The translations under genes and the position numbers were made by a program. The notes below the pieces were generated by a model. It was not told the origin of the DNA, ran no database searches, and saw only the letters and a program-made list of their open reading frames with translations. Shown in pieces: positions 51,341 to 61,207 of a stretch of 64,000 nucleotides of DNA. This DNA comes from Prorocentrum cordatum. Lineage: Eukaryota; Sar; Dinophyceae; Prorocentrales; Prorocentraceae. The DNA lies in assembly GCA_963575745.1 (NCBI GenBank), contig CAUYUJ010016715.1, positions 620,001-684,000 on the forward strand, given 5' to 3'. Within the stretch, counting starts at the first letter, position 1. Each line of letters starts with the position of its first letter.

Positions 51341-53719
51341 CCCACGTTGATCAAGCTGCGGGGGATCGTCGAAGGCGAAAAAGTTACTGCGGCCACGTGG
51401 AAAGCCGCCATGAGGCTCATCGTTGCGCTCAAGAAGACGTCTGGATTGGGGAAGCTATCGTCGACGGTGGGACTGGGGATTGTTCTGGTGCGTTCGCGTG
51501 ACGACGTTGCATCTCTCCCCGCGCCCACCTCGCCCCCCCCCCGTCGTCGCCCTCTTCCCCATCGGCCCCCGAGCCTCCCAAGACGCTGGCATGAGGGCCA
51601 GTTTGGGCTCGGGAGAGGCTCTGGCGTTCGGGCCGCCCCTTAGCTTCACAGTCTGGAGCCAGTTTGTGGCCGAGGCTCGCCGTGGTCAGAAAAGCTCGTT
51701 CCTTATTCAACGGTCTTGCTGGTAGCACGATGGCAGTAGGTGAGGAAGCAGGTGTTCGCAATGTGGTTTGGGCGGTTGCATGTTTCGCGCGTAATCCCTG
51801 TCGCCAGGGGCAGGGCAGGAGACTGAAGAGCGGGTTGAGGTTCATGCTGACAGGCTACGAACGGCGCTATGCCACATCCGCGATGCGATCAACAGGCACC
51901 CCGATACGAAGTGGGTGCGGCCGTTCGTAGCGATGAAGAGGCCCGCGTCAGATGATTGCGAGCAGGACAAGAAGGCGGAATGCGAAGATGAGGATATCAA
52001 AGAGGAAGAGGAAGAGGAAGAGGAAGAAGAAACTAATGAGGATGAGGAGGATAAAGAAGAGGAGGAGGAAGAGGCAGCCGCTAGAAGCATCAAAGAGGAA
52101 GAGGACGAGGACGAGGCAGACGAAGACGAAGAGCACAACGAAGAGAAAGCCACGCCCGTGTCAAAGCGGCCAGCGAAGAAAGCATCCGATGAGCCAACAT
52201 ATCATGAGGACAAGCCAGGTGAAAAGCTAAAGAAGGTGCTTCGGAGGCCAGCCTCGAAAGTAGTTGCGAAGAGGCCTGCTGCCAAGCCAGCTGACGATGA
52301 CGAGGCATCAGGTGACGGCGCTGAGGAGACGGTGCGAAAGAAACCAGCAGCAGGGGCAGCAGGCGCAGTTGAGGCACGCAAAAAAGAAGCCAAGAGGTTG
52401 AAAGCCACGTTTACAGATAAAGAATGCGAGGGCCCCGAAGTCGATGCAGAGAGACAAATGCTAGCTCATCGGATCAAGCTTGGATCAAAGACAGTTATGA
52501 CTAGTGTTAGGCAAGTTGAAGTGTTCGACGAGATCGAGGAAAGTGTCTTCGACGATGCATGGCCCAGGGGCCCAGCGTAGTGAGTAGACTCAACGAAATC
52601 GAGAAGAGGAGGCACGTTGCAATGCAGCGAGAAATGACGGCTCAGGCAGAGGAGGCTGCAAAGAAGAGGAAGCTGGATGAGACGGCTGAGGCAGCAGGGA
52701 AGGCAGCTGCAGGTTCAGCAGCAGTCGCGGCAGGAGGGAAGAGCTCAGGAGGAGATGAGAAGACAGCGAAGTGGTGCTCTGCAAAAGCCATGGCGTACAT
52801 GCAGCGGGCGGGCTCGGGAGCGAAGAAAGGTCCGCCCATCTACAGCGACGAGCTTGATAGCACGAGTTATGAGAACGAGGTGAGGGCTAAGATTGCAGGA
52901 GAATGGATTCGCGTGGAAAACATGAGGCCTGAAGATTTGGCAGAAGCGCTGGAGGTGAAAACGCATCCTGGAAAGGGCAGGGCACCGCCAGTGTGGGAAG
53001 GAAAGACGCATGATGGGAGGAAAAAGCTGGAGGCCAAGTTGAAGCCACAGAAGGAGATGCTTGTTTTGCTTGTCCCGCTGCTTCTGCCCTCCGCTCAGGC
53101 CCATTCCAGCGTTGGTGTCAAAATTGCACTGCCACTTCAAAACTTGCGTGCGCTGAGGTTCTGGGGAATTAGAGGCCATCCTCACATCGCCCTTATCCTG
53201 GTCCTCCTTCCCTATCTGCCCATCCTCCTCGCCCCCCCGTCCATCCTCGCCCTCCGGTCATCCTCGTCATCTGGTCTCTTCCTTACTCCCCATCCTCTCC
53301 CCCCCTGCCCGCCCTCTCGCCCTACCCCTGCCCCCATCCACCCTTAGCCCATGCCCCGCGCGACGAAGCACTGCCTTCGCGCGCCCCCAGGATCGGCACT
53401 CGATCTTCGTGATGCAGGAGAAGAAGGCGAAGCCAGGCGAGAAGTGGAGCCAGGTATGCCAGGTGACGATCAAAGGCGAGGTGACTTACGAGATTGCGCG
53501 CCAGGCCATAGCCAACCTGCGCAAGAAGTACTCCGCAGGACACTGGGAATGTCGCATCGCAAGGTCGGGGAGAGTAGCGATGAGCTCAGCAATGAAGAGC
53601 GGTGAAGTACGATGGAGTCTGGCGAGGAGCGTTTAGATTCAGAGGATCGGGGGAGGGAGAGGGAGAGTGAGAGAGATGCAGCTCCAGAGCGATATCCAGG
53701 AAGCCAAGAGAAATGCGAA

Positions 53720-53753
<34 letters not shown>

Positions 53754-53824
53754 TGAGGCCGAGAGGCAGGAATAGGAGGAGTGATATAGGCATCTAGTAA
53801 TATATAACGCAAGATGCAAATAAC

Positions 53825-53855
<31 letters not shown>

Positions 53856-54603
53856 CAAGAGGGAGAGAGAAAACAAATAAACAGAGAGAGAGAGAGAGAG
53901 AAACAAAAAAAAAACACGACCGAGCGAAAGAGATCGAGCGTGAGGAAAAGGGAGGGAGGCCAGATCAACGCCGACAATGTGTACGAGTCGCGGGACAAGG
54001 AGGTGGAACAGCTGACTGCAGCTGCGCCAGGTGGGGCGGCGGTGCAGGGGCGCTGCCTCCTCGTCATCGTTTCTCAGCCATTCCTATGCTCATTCTCGTC
54101 ATGTATCCTAGTCATCCTTCGTTTCTCAGCCATGTCATCCTCGTCGTGCTCGTCATGCCTGATTCCATCGTTTCTCAGCCATGTCATCCTCGTCAGTCTC
54201 TCATTCAGTCGTCGATGCTATGATTGGCTTGGCAACGCATTCCGATGCGTTGCCAAGCCAATTCCCAATGTCGACGACCAGTCGTTTGCAATCGCGGGGA
54301 CGGGGAGGTGATCGGGATGATCTTGATGAAGATCAGAAGAAGACCGAGTCAGACTGACTCTCCCCGAGCCAGGGGGCGGCTCGACCTCGCACTGCCGTCG
54401 CGCTTGTTTGCAAGCAGAAATGGAGACAGGGGTGTATATACGTGTACAGTCGGTGCGATGAGTAGGTCGATCCTGCTTTTACAGCCCTGAAAAATGGTTT
54501 TGCGTCCGACCACGCCCCTCCCCCCCCGCGCAAAAAAATCGCGCCTGACTGCATGTGCATCCCGAAGGGTGCGCATAGAATGAGAGAGAGAGAGAGATAG
54601 AGC

Positions 54604-54641
<38 letters not shown>

Positions 54642-55543
54642 TAGATAGAGAGAGAGAGAGAAGGAGAGAGAGATCGAGAGGGAGGGGGGAGCGAGAGACA
54701 GAGATAAAGAGAGAGAAAGAGGGAGAGAAAGAGAGAGAACTGGATGGTTGGATGGATTAGTATGACGGCCGTGTGTGTCGAGTATTTGGCCACTACCGCT
54801 GGAGGCGAAGCACCCCAGACTGTGCGTGCGAGGAGGGCGCAAGAGGATCGCGGGCGCAGGGGTTGAGGGGGCAGCCCGTCTGGAAACGATGTTTAGCGCG
54901 CAGTCGCAGGACTGGGCGCGGGAACCATGCTAAGATATGGCGCGCAAGCCAATGGTTTGGAAGTGGCGGCTTGACCGTGGGATCTACGGACACCGTCAAC
55001 CCGCAGAGTAAGGATAGGCATCCCTCCCAAGGGTACCCTTGCATCCTTGCTTCCTGGGCCCATCCTTGGGCACTTTCGTTGGCCGCGCCCCGCTCGGGAA
55101 GCTTCGACATGGGCGCCCAAGGCCCTTGCATCCTTATCGCGCATCCATGTTCTGCGGGTTGATTGTATTAACCAGTGGAATCACGAATGCCATTGCAACT
55201 CAGCCCAGGCAGCCGCGATCAGTCGCCCTGGCCCTTCCTGCCCATGACCCTTTCCTCGATAACGACTTGGCCCAAGCAACGACCATTGGCCGATCTATTT
55301 ATTATAGGCCACATGTCCTCACACCGCGGCGTCGGCAGCGGCGATCCGATGCCTCAGAGCGGCAGGGACAGGGACTTCGTGGCGTTTCAGGGCAGCAGTT
55401 TCAAACTAGACGGCACCGTGCGGCACGAGGTTAATCAGGGAGATTTCGGTGACGACTGCACAGTGGCGGAGGTGATGAGGGCGACGGCGGGTCAGCAACC
55501 CGTTGGTGTCATCGACTTGGACGGGTCCAGTGACGAGGTTTGA
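51341..55543 (+). CDS. Gene A, acidic/KRPA protein, copy 1 (multi-exon)
   Basis: Proposed exons: 51341-51487 (PTLIKLRGIVEGEKVTAATW..., 49 codons, donor GTGCGT); 51819-53053; 53391-53573 (donor GTAGCG); 53964-54030 (donor GTGGGG); 55308-55543 (TGA). Entry and exit phases agree across all junctions if the 51819 exon shifts -1 at 52568-52574. That exon encodes EVHADRLRTALCHIRDAINR, a Glu/Asp-rich stretch, KRPA-like motifs (MKRPA, SKRPAKK, LRRPASK, AKRPAAK, RKKPAAG) and, after the shift, a Lys/Ala helix (RLNEIEKRRHVAMQREM) and IAGEWIRVENMRPEDLAEAL. The last exon ends VGVIDLDGSSDEV, a SUMO-interaction-like motif. The 53053 donor would be GA. Upstream exons may lie at 50150 and 50483. KRPA proteins are common in dinoflagellates; function unknown, a nuclear role is only suggested by basic/acidic composition. 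Confidence 0.65.
52568..52574 (+). promoter_or_regulatory. Candidate -1 frameshift heptamer GGGCCCA (gene A copy 1)
   Basis: In the zero frame the codons are AGG GGC CCA GCG TAG, so G-GGC-CCA fits X-XXY-YYZ exactly, two codons before the stop at 52578. Slipping back one base continues as AGC GTA GTG into about 160 more coding codons. Y=C is not a favoured slippery base in known eukaryotic sites, and a single missing G in the assembly would have the same effect. Confidence 0.4.
53719..53910 (+). repeat. GA microsatellites in a gene A intron
   Basis: Three short (GA)n runs and an A-rich run between exons ending 53573 and starting 53964. The first run is about 10 bases longer than in the second copy. 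Confidence 0.85.
54055..54205 (+). repeat. TCGTTTCTCAGCCAT repeats
   Basis: Three copies of TCGTTTCTCAGCCAT and several TCATCCTCGTC units, about 50-60 bp apart, between gene A exons. Pyrimidine-rich and intronic by position. Confidence 0.75.
54208..54278. repeat. Perfect 18-bp hairpin with extended stem
   Basis: ATTGGCTTGGCAACGCAT (54223-54240), loop TCCG, then its exact complement (54245-54262). Outside an internal loop of 7-8 bases, GTCGTCGA (54208-54215) pairs with TCGACGAC (54271-54278). Lies in the intron before the last exon of gene A. Confidence 0.95.
54575..54745 (+). repeat. (GA)n microsatellite in the last gene A intron
   Basis: GAGAGA with GATA, GAAA and GGAG interruptions. Present with the same structure in the second copy (about 59838-60008). 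Confidence 0.9.
54955..55195 (-). repeat. Dispersed repeat, inverse of the 26.7-kb copy
   Basis: Reverse complement contains CGAGCGGGGCGCGGCCAACG, GCAAGGATGCAAGGG and CCCTTGGGAGGG, as at 26660-26905. GACACCGTCAACCCGCAGA and TGCGGGTTGATTGTATT are inverted with respect to each other and may be its ends. Intronic in gene A. Confidence 0.75.
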
Positions 55544-55699
55544 AGGGTGAGTGAATTTAGTCGAATGGGGCATTCTCTTCCGCCCCCTCCCCCCCCCATC
55601 CCCCTTGCGGCTCCCCCATTCCATGTTTTCTCTCTGGGGCACCGTGGGTGTCAGCGTTCTGAAACAGGGGGAGGAAGGGGGTGGGGATGAGGGGGGTCG

Positions 55700-56328
55700 A
55701 GAGGCATGGCCGCCCTCGCCGCCCCCCCCCCCCCACGCACACCTCGCCACCCTCGTCATCCACGCCATTCTCATCCCCTCTCGCCGTGCCCTCCCTGGGC
55801 GAGGCACCGCTCTCCAACGCCAGCCAGCGCCAGCCTCCTGCCGCGCTGGGCGGCGCCACTCCACCACGCCAGTCGATAGAGCAACCAGAGCGCGTGCACG
55901 ATACCTCCAGCCAGATGGCGCAGACGTTGGTGGACTCCACGCGCGAGCACGGCCACCGCGACCACCCCCCCTTGCACGAGCACATGTGGGACATAGCCCT
56001 GGCCATGCAGCGCGAGGGTGACCGCCAGCCAGCCGCTCAGCGCAGCCAGCCCATGCAGAGCGAGGGCGACCAACCAGCCGCTCAGCACAGCCAGTCCATT
56101 CCCGCGGGGTCGACATGCGACCAGCCAGCCGATCAGCCCAGCCAGCCCATGCAGAGCGAGGGTGACCAGCCAGCCGCTCAGCACAGCCAGCCCATGCAAC
56201 GGGATGGCGACCAGCCAGCCGATCAGCCCAGCCAGCCCATGCAACGCGAAGGTGACCAGCCAGCCGCTCAGCACAGCCAGCCCATGCAACGGGATGGCGA
56301 CCCGCCAGCCGCTCAGCACAGCCAGCCC
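55700..56328 (+). CDS. Gene B, copy 1, cut by the assembly gap
   Basis: About 160 bases after the gene A stop (with a GGGTGAGTGA donor-like site between) a frame opens with a Pro/Ser-rich leader, MAQTLVDSTREHGHRDHPPL, then HMWDIALAMQREGDRQPAAQ and 15-residue repeats of GDQPAAQHSQPMQ(R/S)(D/E). It ends at the N run inside the repeats; the complete version is copy 2 at 61208. Unit variants with DQPADQPSQPMQ and SIPAGSTC match the order in copy 2. Confidence 0.7.
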
Positions 56329-56428
56329 NNNNNNNNNNNNNNNNNNNNNNNNNNNNNNNNNNNNNNNNNNNNNNNNNNNNNNNNNNNNNNNNNNNNNNNN
56401 NNNNNNNNNNNNNNNNNNNNNNNNNNNN
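56329..56428. other. Assembly gap of exactly 100 N
   Basis: A 100-base run of N, the conventional scaffold gap of unknown size. The left contig ends inside the gene B tandem repeat and the right contig begins with sequence matching 51156, just right of a GA microsatellite. Confidence 1.
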
Positions 56429-56613
56429 AATCCGTGAAACCCGCGCTGAGTTCAACGCGAATGTGCGCCGCGCTGAGGCGAGAACAACATTTTGAAAAGC
56501 ACCCGCCCTAAATCCGTGAAACTCGTTACCATTGTGATATCCGCCCGTCGTCGGTGATACGTTCCCGTCGCAGTCGTTGCGGTCGACGTCCCCCCTCGGG
56601 CGGGCAGCACCAG

Positions 56614-59087
56614 CCCACGTTGATCAAGCTGCGGGGGATCGTCGAAGGCGAAAAAGTTACTGCGGCCACGTGGAAAGCCGCCATGAGGCTCATCGTTGCG
56701 CTCAAGAAGACGTCTGGATTGGGGAAGCTATCGTCGACGGTGGGACTGGGGATTGTTCTGGTGCGTTCGCGTGACGACGTTGCATCTCTCCCCGCGCCCA
56801 CCTCGCCCCCCCCCCGTCGTCGCCCTCTTCCCCATCGGCCCCCGAGCCTCCCAAGACGCTGGCATGAGGGCCAGTTTGGGCTCGGGAGAGGCTCTGGCGT
56901 TCGGGCCGCCCCTTAGCTTCACAGTCTGGAGCCAGTTTGTGGCCGAGGCTCGCCGTGGTCAGAAAAGCTCGTTCCTTATTCAACGGTCTTGCTGGTAGCA
57001 CGATGGCAGTAGGTGAGGAAGCAGGTGTTCGCAATGTGGTTTGGGCGGTTGCATGTTTCGCGCGTAATCCCTGTCGCCAGGGGCAGGGCAGGAGACTGAA
57101 GAGCGGGTTGAGGTTCATGCTGACAGGCTACGAACGGCGCTATGCCACATCCGCGATGCGATCAACAGGCACCCCGATACGAAGTGGGTGCGGCCGTTCG
57201 TAGCGATGAAGAGGCCCGCGTCAGATGATTGCGAGCAGGACAAGAAGGCGGAATGCGAAGATGAGGATATCAAAGAGGAAGAGGAAGAGGAAGAGGAAGA
57301 AGAAACTAATGAGGATGAGGAGGATAAAGAAGAGGAGGAGGAAGAGGCAGCCGCTAGAAGCATCAAAGAGGAAGAGGACGAGGACGAGGCAGACGAAGAC
57401 GAAGAGCACAACGAAGAGAAAGCCACGCCCGTGTCAAAGCGGCCAGCGAAGAAAGCATCCGATGAGCCAACAGATCATGAGGACAAGCCAGGTGAAAAGC
57501 TAAAGAAGGTGCTTCGGAGGCCAGCCTCGAAAGTAGTTGCGAAGAGGCCTGCTGCCAAGCCAGCTGACGATGATGAGGCATCAGGTGACGGCGATGAGGA
57601 GACGGTGCGAAAGAAACCAGCAGCAGGGGCAGCAGGCGCAGTTGAGGCACGCAAAAAAGAAGCCAAGAGGTTGAAAGCCACGTTTACAGATAAAGAATGC
57701 GAGGGCCCCGAAGTCGATGCAGAGAGACAAATGCTAGCTCATCGGATCAAGCTTGGATCAAAGACAGTTATGACTAGTGTTAGGCAAGTTGAAGTGTTCG
57801 ACGAGATCGAGGAAAGTGTCTTCGACGATGCATGGCCCAGGGGCCCAGCGTAGTGAGTAGACTCAACGAAATCGAGAAGAGGAGGCACGTTGCAATGCAG
57901 CGAGAAATGACGGCTCAGGCAGAGGAGGCTGCAAAGAAGAGGAAGCTGGATGAGACGGCTGAGGCAGCAGGGAAGGCAGCTGCAGGTTCAGCAGCAGTCG
58001 CGGCAGGAGGGAAGAGCTCAGGAGGAGACGAGAAGACAGCGAAGTGGTGCTCTGCAAAAGCCATGGCGCACATGCAGCGGGCGGGCTCGGGAGCGAAGAA
58101 AGGTCCGCCCATCTACAGCGACAAGTTTGATAGCACGAGTTATGAGAACGAGGTGAGGGCTAAGATTGCAGGAGAATGGATTCGCGTGGAAAACATGAGG
58201 CCTGAAGATTTGGCAGAAGCGCTGGAGGTGAAAACGCATCCTGGAAAGGGCAGGGCACCGCCAGTGTGGGAAGGAAAGACGCATGATGGGAGGAAAAAGC
58301 TGGAGGCCAAGTTGAAGCCACAGAAGGAGATGCTTGTTTTGCTTGTCCCGCTGCTTCTGCCCTCCGCTCAGGCCCATTCCAGCGTTGGTGTCAAAATTGC
58401 ACTGCCACTTCAAAACTTGCGTGCGCTGAGGTTCTGGGGAATTAGAGGCCATCCTCACATCGCCCTTATCCTGGTCCTCCTTCCCTATCTGCCCATCCCC
58501 CTCGCCCCCCCGTCCATCCTCGCCCTCCGGTCATCCTCGTCATCTGGTCTCTTCCTTACTCCCCATCCTCTCCCCCCCTGCCCGCCCTCTCGCCCTACCC
58601 CTGCCCCCATCCACCCTTAGCCCATGCCCCGCGCGACGAAGCACTGCCTTCGCGCGCCCCCAGGATCGGCACTCGATCTTCGTGATGCAGGAGAAGAAGG
58701 CGAAGCCAGGCGAGAAGTGGAGCCAGGTATGCCAGGTGACGATCAAAGGCGAGGTGACGTACGAGATTGCGCGCCAGGCCATAGTCAACCTGCGCAAGAA
58801 GTACTCCGCAGCACACTGGGAATGTCGCATCGCAAGGTCGGGGAGAGTAGCGATGAGCTCAGCAATGAAGAGCGGTGAAGTACGATGGAGTCTGGCGAGG
58901 AGCGTTTAGATTCAGAGGATCGGGGGAGGGAGAGGGAGAGTGAGAGAGATGCAGCTCCAGAGCGATATCCAGGAAGCCAAGAGAAATGCGAAAGAGAGAG
59001 AGAGAGAGATGGAGAGTGAGGCCGAGAGGCAGGAATAGGAGGAGTGATATAGGCATCTAGTAATATATAACGCAAGATGCAAATAAC

Positions 59088-59118
<31 letters not shown>

Positions 59119-59866
59119 CAAGAGGGAGAGAGAAAACAAATAAACAGAGAGAGAGAGAGAGAGAAACAAAAAAAAAACACGACCGAGCGAAAGAGATCGA
59201 GCGTGAGGAAAAGGGAGGGAGGCCAGATCAACGCCGACAATGTGTACGAGTCGCGGGACAAGGAGGTGGAACAGCTGACTGCAGCTGCGCCAGGTGGGGC
59301 GGCGGTGCAGGGGCGCTGCCTCCTCGTCATCGTTTCTCAGCCATTCCTATGCTCATTCTCGTCATGTATCCTAGTCATCCTTCGTTTCTCAGCCATGTCA
59401 TCCTCGTCGTGCTCGTCATGCCTGATTCCATCGTTTCTCAGCCATGTCATCCTCGTCAGTCTCTCATTCAGTCGTCGATGCTATGATTGGCTTGGCAACG
59501 CATTCCGATGCGTTGCCAAGCCAATTCCCAATGTCGACGACCAGTCGTTTGCAATCGCGGGGACGGGGAGGTGATCGGGATGATCTTGATGAAGATCAGA
59601 AGAAGACCGAGTCAGACTGACTCTCCCCGAGCCAGGGGGCGGCTCGACCTCGCACTGCCGTCGCGCTTGTTTGCAAGCAGAAATGGAGACAGGGGTGTAT
59701 ATACGTGTACAGTCGGTGCGATGAGTAGGTCGATCCTGCTTTTACAGCCCTGAAAAATGGTTTTGCGTCCGACCACGCCCCTCCCCCCCCGCGCAAAAAA
59801 ATCGCGCCTGACTGCATGTGCATCCCGAAGGGTGCGCATAGAATGAGAGAGAGAGAGAGATAGAGC

Positions 59867-59904
<38 letters not shown>

Positions 59905-60806
59905 TAGATAGAGAGAGAGAGAGAAGGAGAGAGAGATCGAGAGGGAGGGGGGAGCGAGAGACAGAGATAAAGAGAGAGAAAGAGGGAGAGAAAGAGAGAG
60001 AACTGGATGGTTGGATGGATTAGTATGACGGCCGTGTGTGTCGAGTATTTGGCCACTACCGCTGGAGGCGAAGCACCCCAGACTGTGCGTGCGAGGAGGG
60101 CGCAAGAGGATCGCGGGCGCAGGGGTTGAGGGGGCAGCCCGTCTGGAAACGATGTTTAGCGCGCAGTCGCAGGACTGGGCGCGGGACCCATGCTGAGATA
60201 TGGCGCGCAAGCCAATGGTTTGGAAGAGGCGGCTTGACCGTGGGATCTACGGACACCGTCAACCCGCAGAGTAAGGATAGGCATCCCTCCCAAGGGTACC
60301 CTTGCATCCTTGCTTCCTGGGCCCATCCTTGGGCACTTTCGTTGGCCGCGCCCCGCTCGGGAAGCTTCGACATGGGCGCCCAAGGCCCTTGCATCCTTAT
60401 CGCGCATCCATGTTCTGCGGGTTGATTGTATTAACCAGTGGAATCACGAATGCCATTGCAACTCAGCCCAGGCAGCCGCGATCAGTCGCCCTGGCCCTTC
60501 CTGCCCATGACCCTTTCCTCGATAACGACTTGGCCCAAGCAACGACCATTGGCCGATCTATTTATTATAGGCCACATGTCCTCACACCGCGGCGTCGGCA
60601 GCGGCGATCCGATGCCTCAGAGCGGCAGGGACAGGGACTTCGTGGCGTTTCAGGGCAGCAGTTTCAAACTAGACGGCACCGTGCGGCACGAGGTTAATCA
60701 GGGAGATTTCGGTGACGACTGCACAGTGGCGGAGGTGATGAGGGCGACGGCGGGTCAGCAACCCGTTGGCGTCATCGACTTGGACGGGTCCAGTGACGAG
60801 GTTTGA
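56614..60806 (+). CDS. Gene A, acidic/KRPA protein, copy 2
   Basis: Exons equivalent to copy 1: 56614-56760, 57092-58326 with the same -1 shift at 57841-57847, 58664-58846, 59227-59293 and 60571-60806 (TGA). All splice signals are preserved. Amino-acid differences from copy 1 include a Tyr/Asp change in EPT(Y/D)HEDKPG, Ala/Asp in SGDG(A/D)EE, Tyr/His in MA(Y/H)MQRAG, Glu-Leu/Lys-Phe in YSD(EL/KF)DST, Ala/Val in RQAI(A/V)NLRK, and Gly/His-type changes near KYSA(G/A)HW. Both copies stay open, so both look intact apart from the shift. The upstream exon-like islands at 50150 and 50483 have no counterpart here because the right contig starts later. Confidence 0.65.
57841..57847 (+). promoter_or_regulatory. 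Candidate -1 frameshift heptamer GGGCCCA (gene A copy 2)
   Basis: Same context as 52568-52574, stop TAG two codons later. Conservation between two nearly identical copies is weak evidence, but it argues against an isolated base-call error in one contig. Confidence 0.4.
59471..59541. repeat. Perfect 18-bp hairpin, second copy
   Basis: Identical to the hairpin at 54208-54278. Confidence 0.95.
60218..60458 (-). repeat. Dispersed repeat, copy in the second block
   Basis: Counterpart of 54955-55195, with small differences such as GAGGCGGCTTG for GTGGCGGCTTG. Confidence 0.75.
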
Positions 60807-60987
60807 AGGGTGAGTGAATTTAGTCGAATGGGGCATTCTCTTCCGCCCCCTCCCCCCCCCCATCCCCCTTGCGGCTCCCTCATTCCATGTTTTCTCTCTC
60901 TGGGGCACCGTGGGAGTCAGCGTTCTGAAACAGGGGGAGGAAGGGGGTGGGGATGAGGGGGGTCGAGAGGCATGGCCGCCCTCGACC

Positions 60988-60988
<1 letters not shown>

Positions 60989-61027
<39 letters not shown>
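60989..61027 (+). repeat. Poly-C run
   Basis: About 38 consecutive C, against about 10 at the matching site in copy 1 (near 55724). It lies in or just before the gene B leader; if translated it would be poly-Pro. Confidence 0.95.
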
Positions 61028-61207
61028 ACGCACACCTCGCCACCCTCGTCATCCACGCCATTCTCATCCCCTCTCGCCGTGCCCTCCCTGGGCGAGGCAC
61101 CGCTCTCCAACGCCAGCCAGCGCCAGCCTCCTGCCGCGCTGGGCGGCGCCACTCCACCACGCCAGTCGATAGAGCAACCAGAGCGCGTGCACGATACCTC
61201 CAGCCAG

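Larger units (their letters stand above)
51156..56328 (+). repeat. 5.2-kb duplicated block, copy 1
   Basis: Nearly identical to 56429-61621 (offset 5273, later 5263 after a GA-repeat length change). I noticed on the order of 15-20 substitutions, several changing amino acids, plus microsatellite and poly-C length differences. It stops at a 100-N gap in the middle of the gene B repeats. Confidence 0.97.

Noticed and set aside
51253-51528. 91-residue minus-strand frame duplicated at 56526-56801
   Set aside because: Its duplication only reflects the 5.2-kb block; it is antisense to a phase-0 exon with good splice sites.
53054-53347. Continuation of the gene A frame into a Leu/Pro-rich tail (LVLLVPLLLPSAQAHS)
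   Set aside because: Composition changes abruptly to pyrimidine-rich sequence, and the next protein-like segment (53391) follows a good acceptor in phase 0, so this is more likely intron than a membrane segment.
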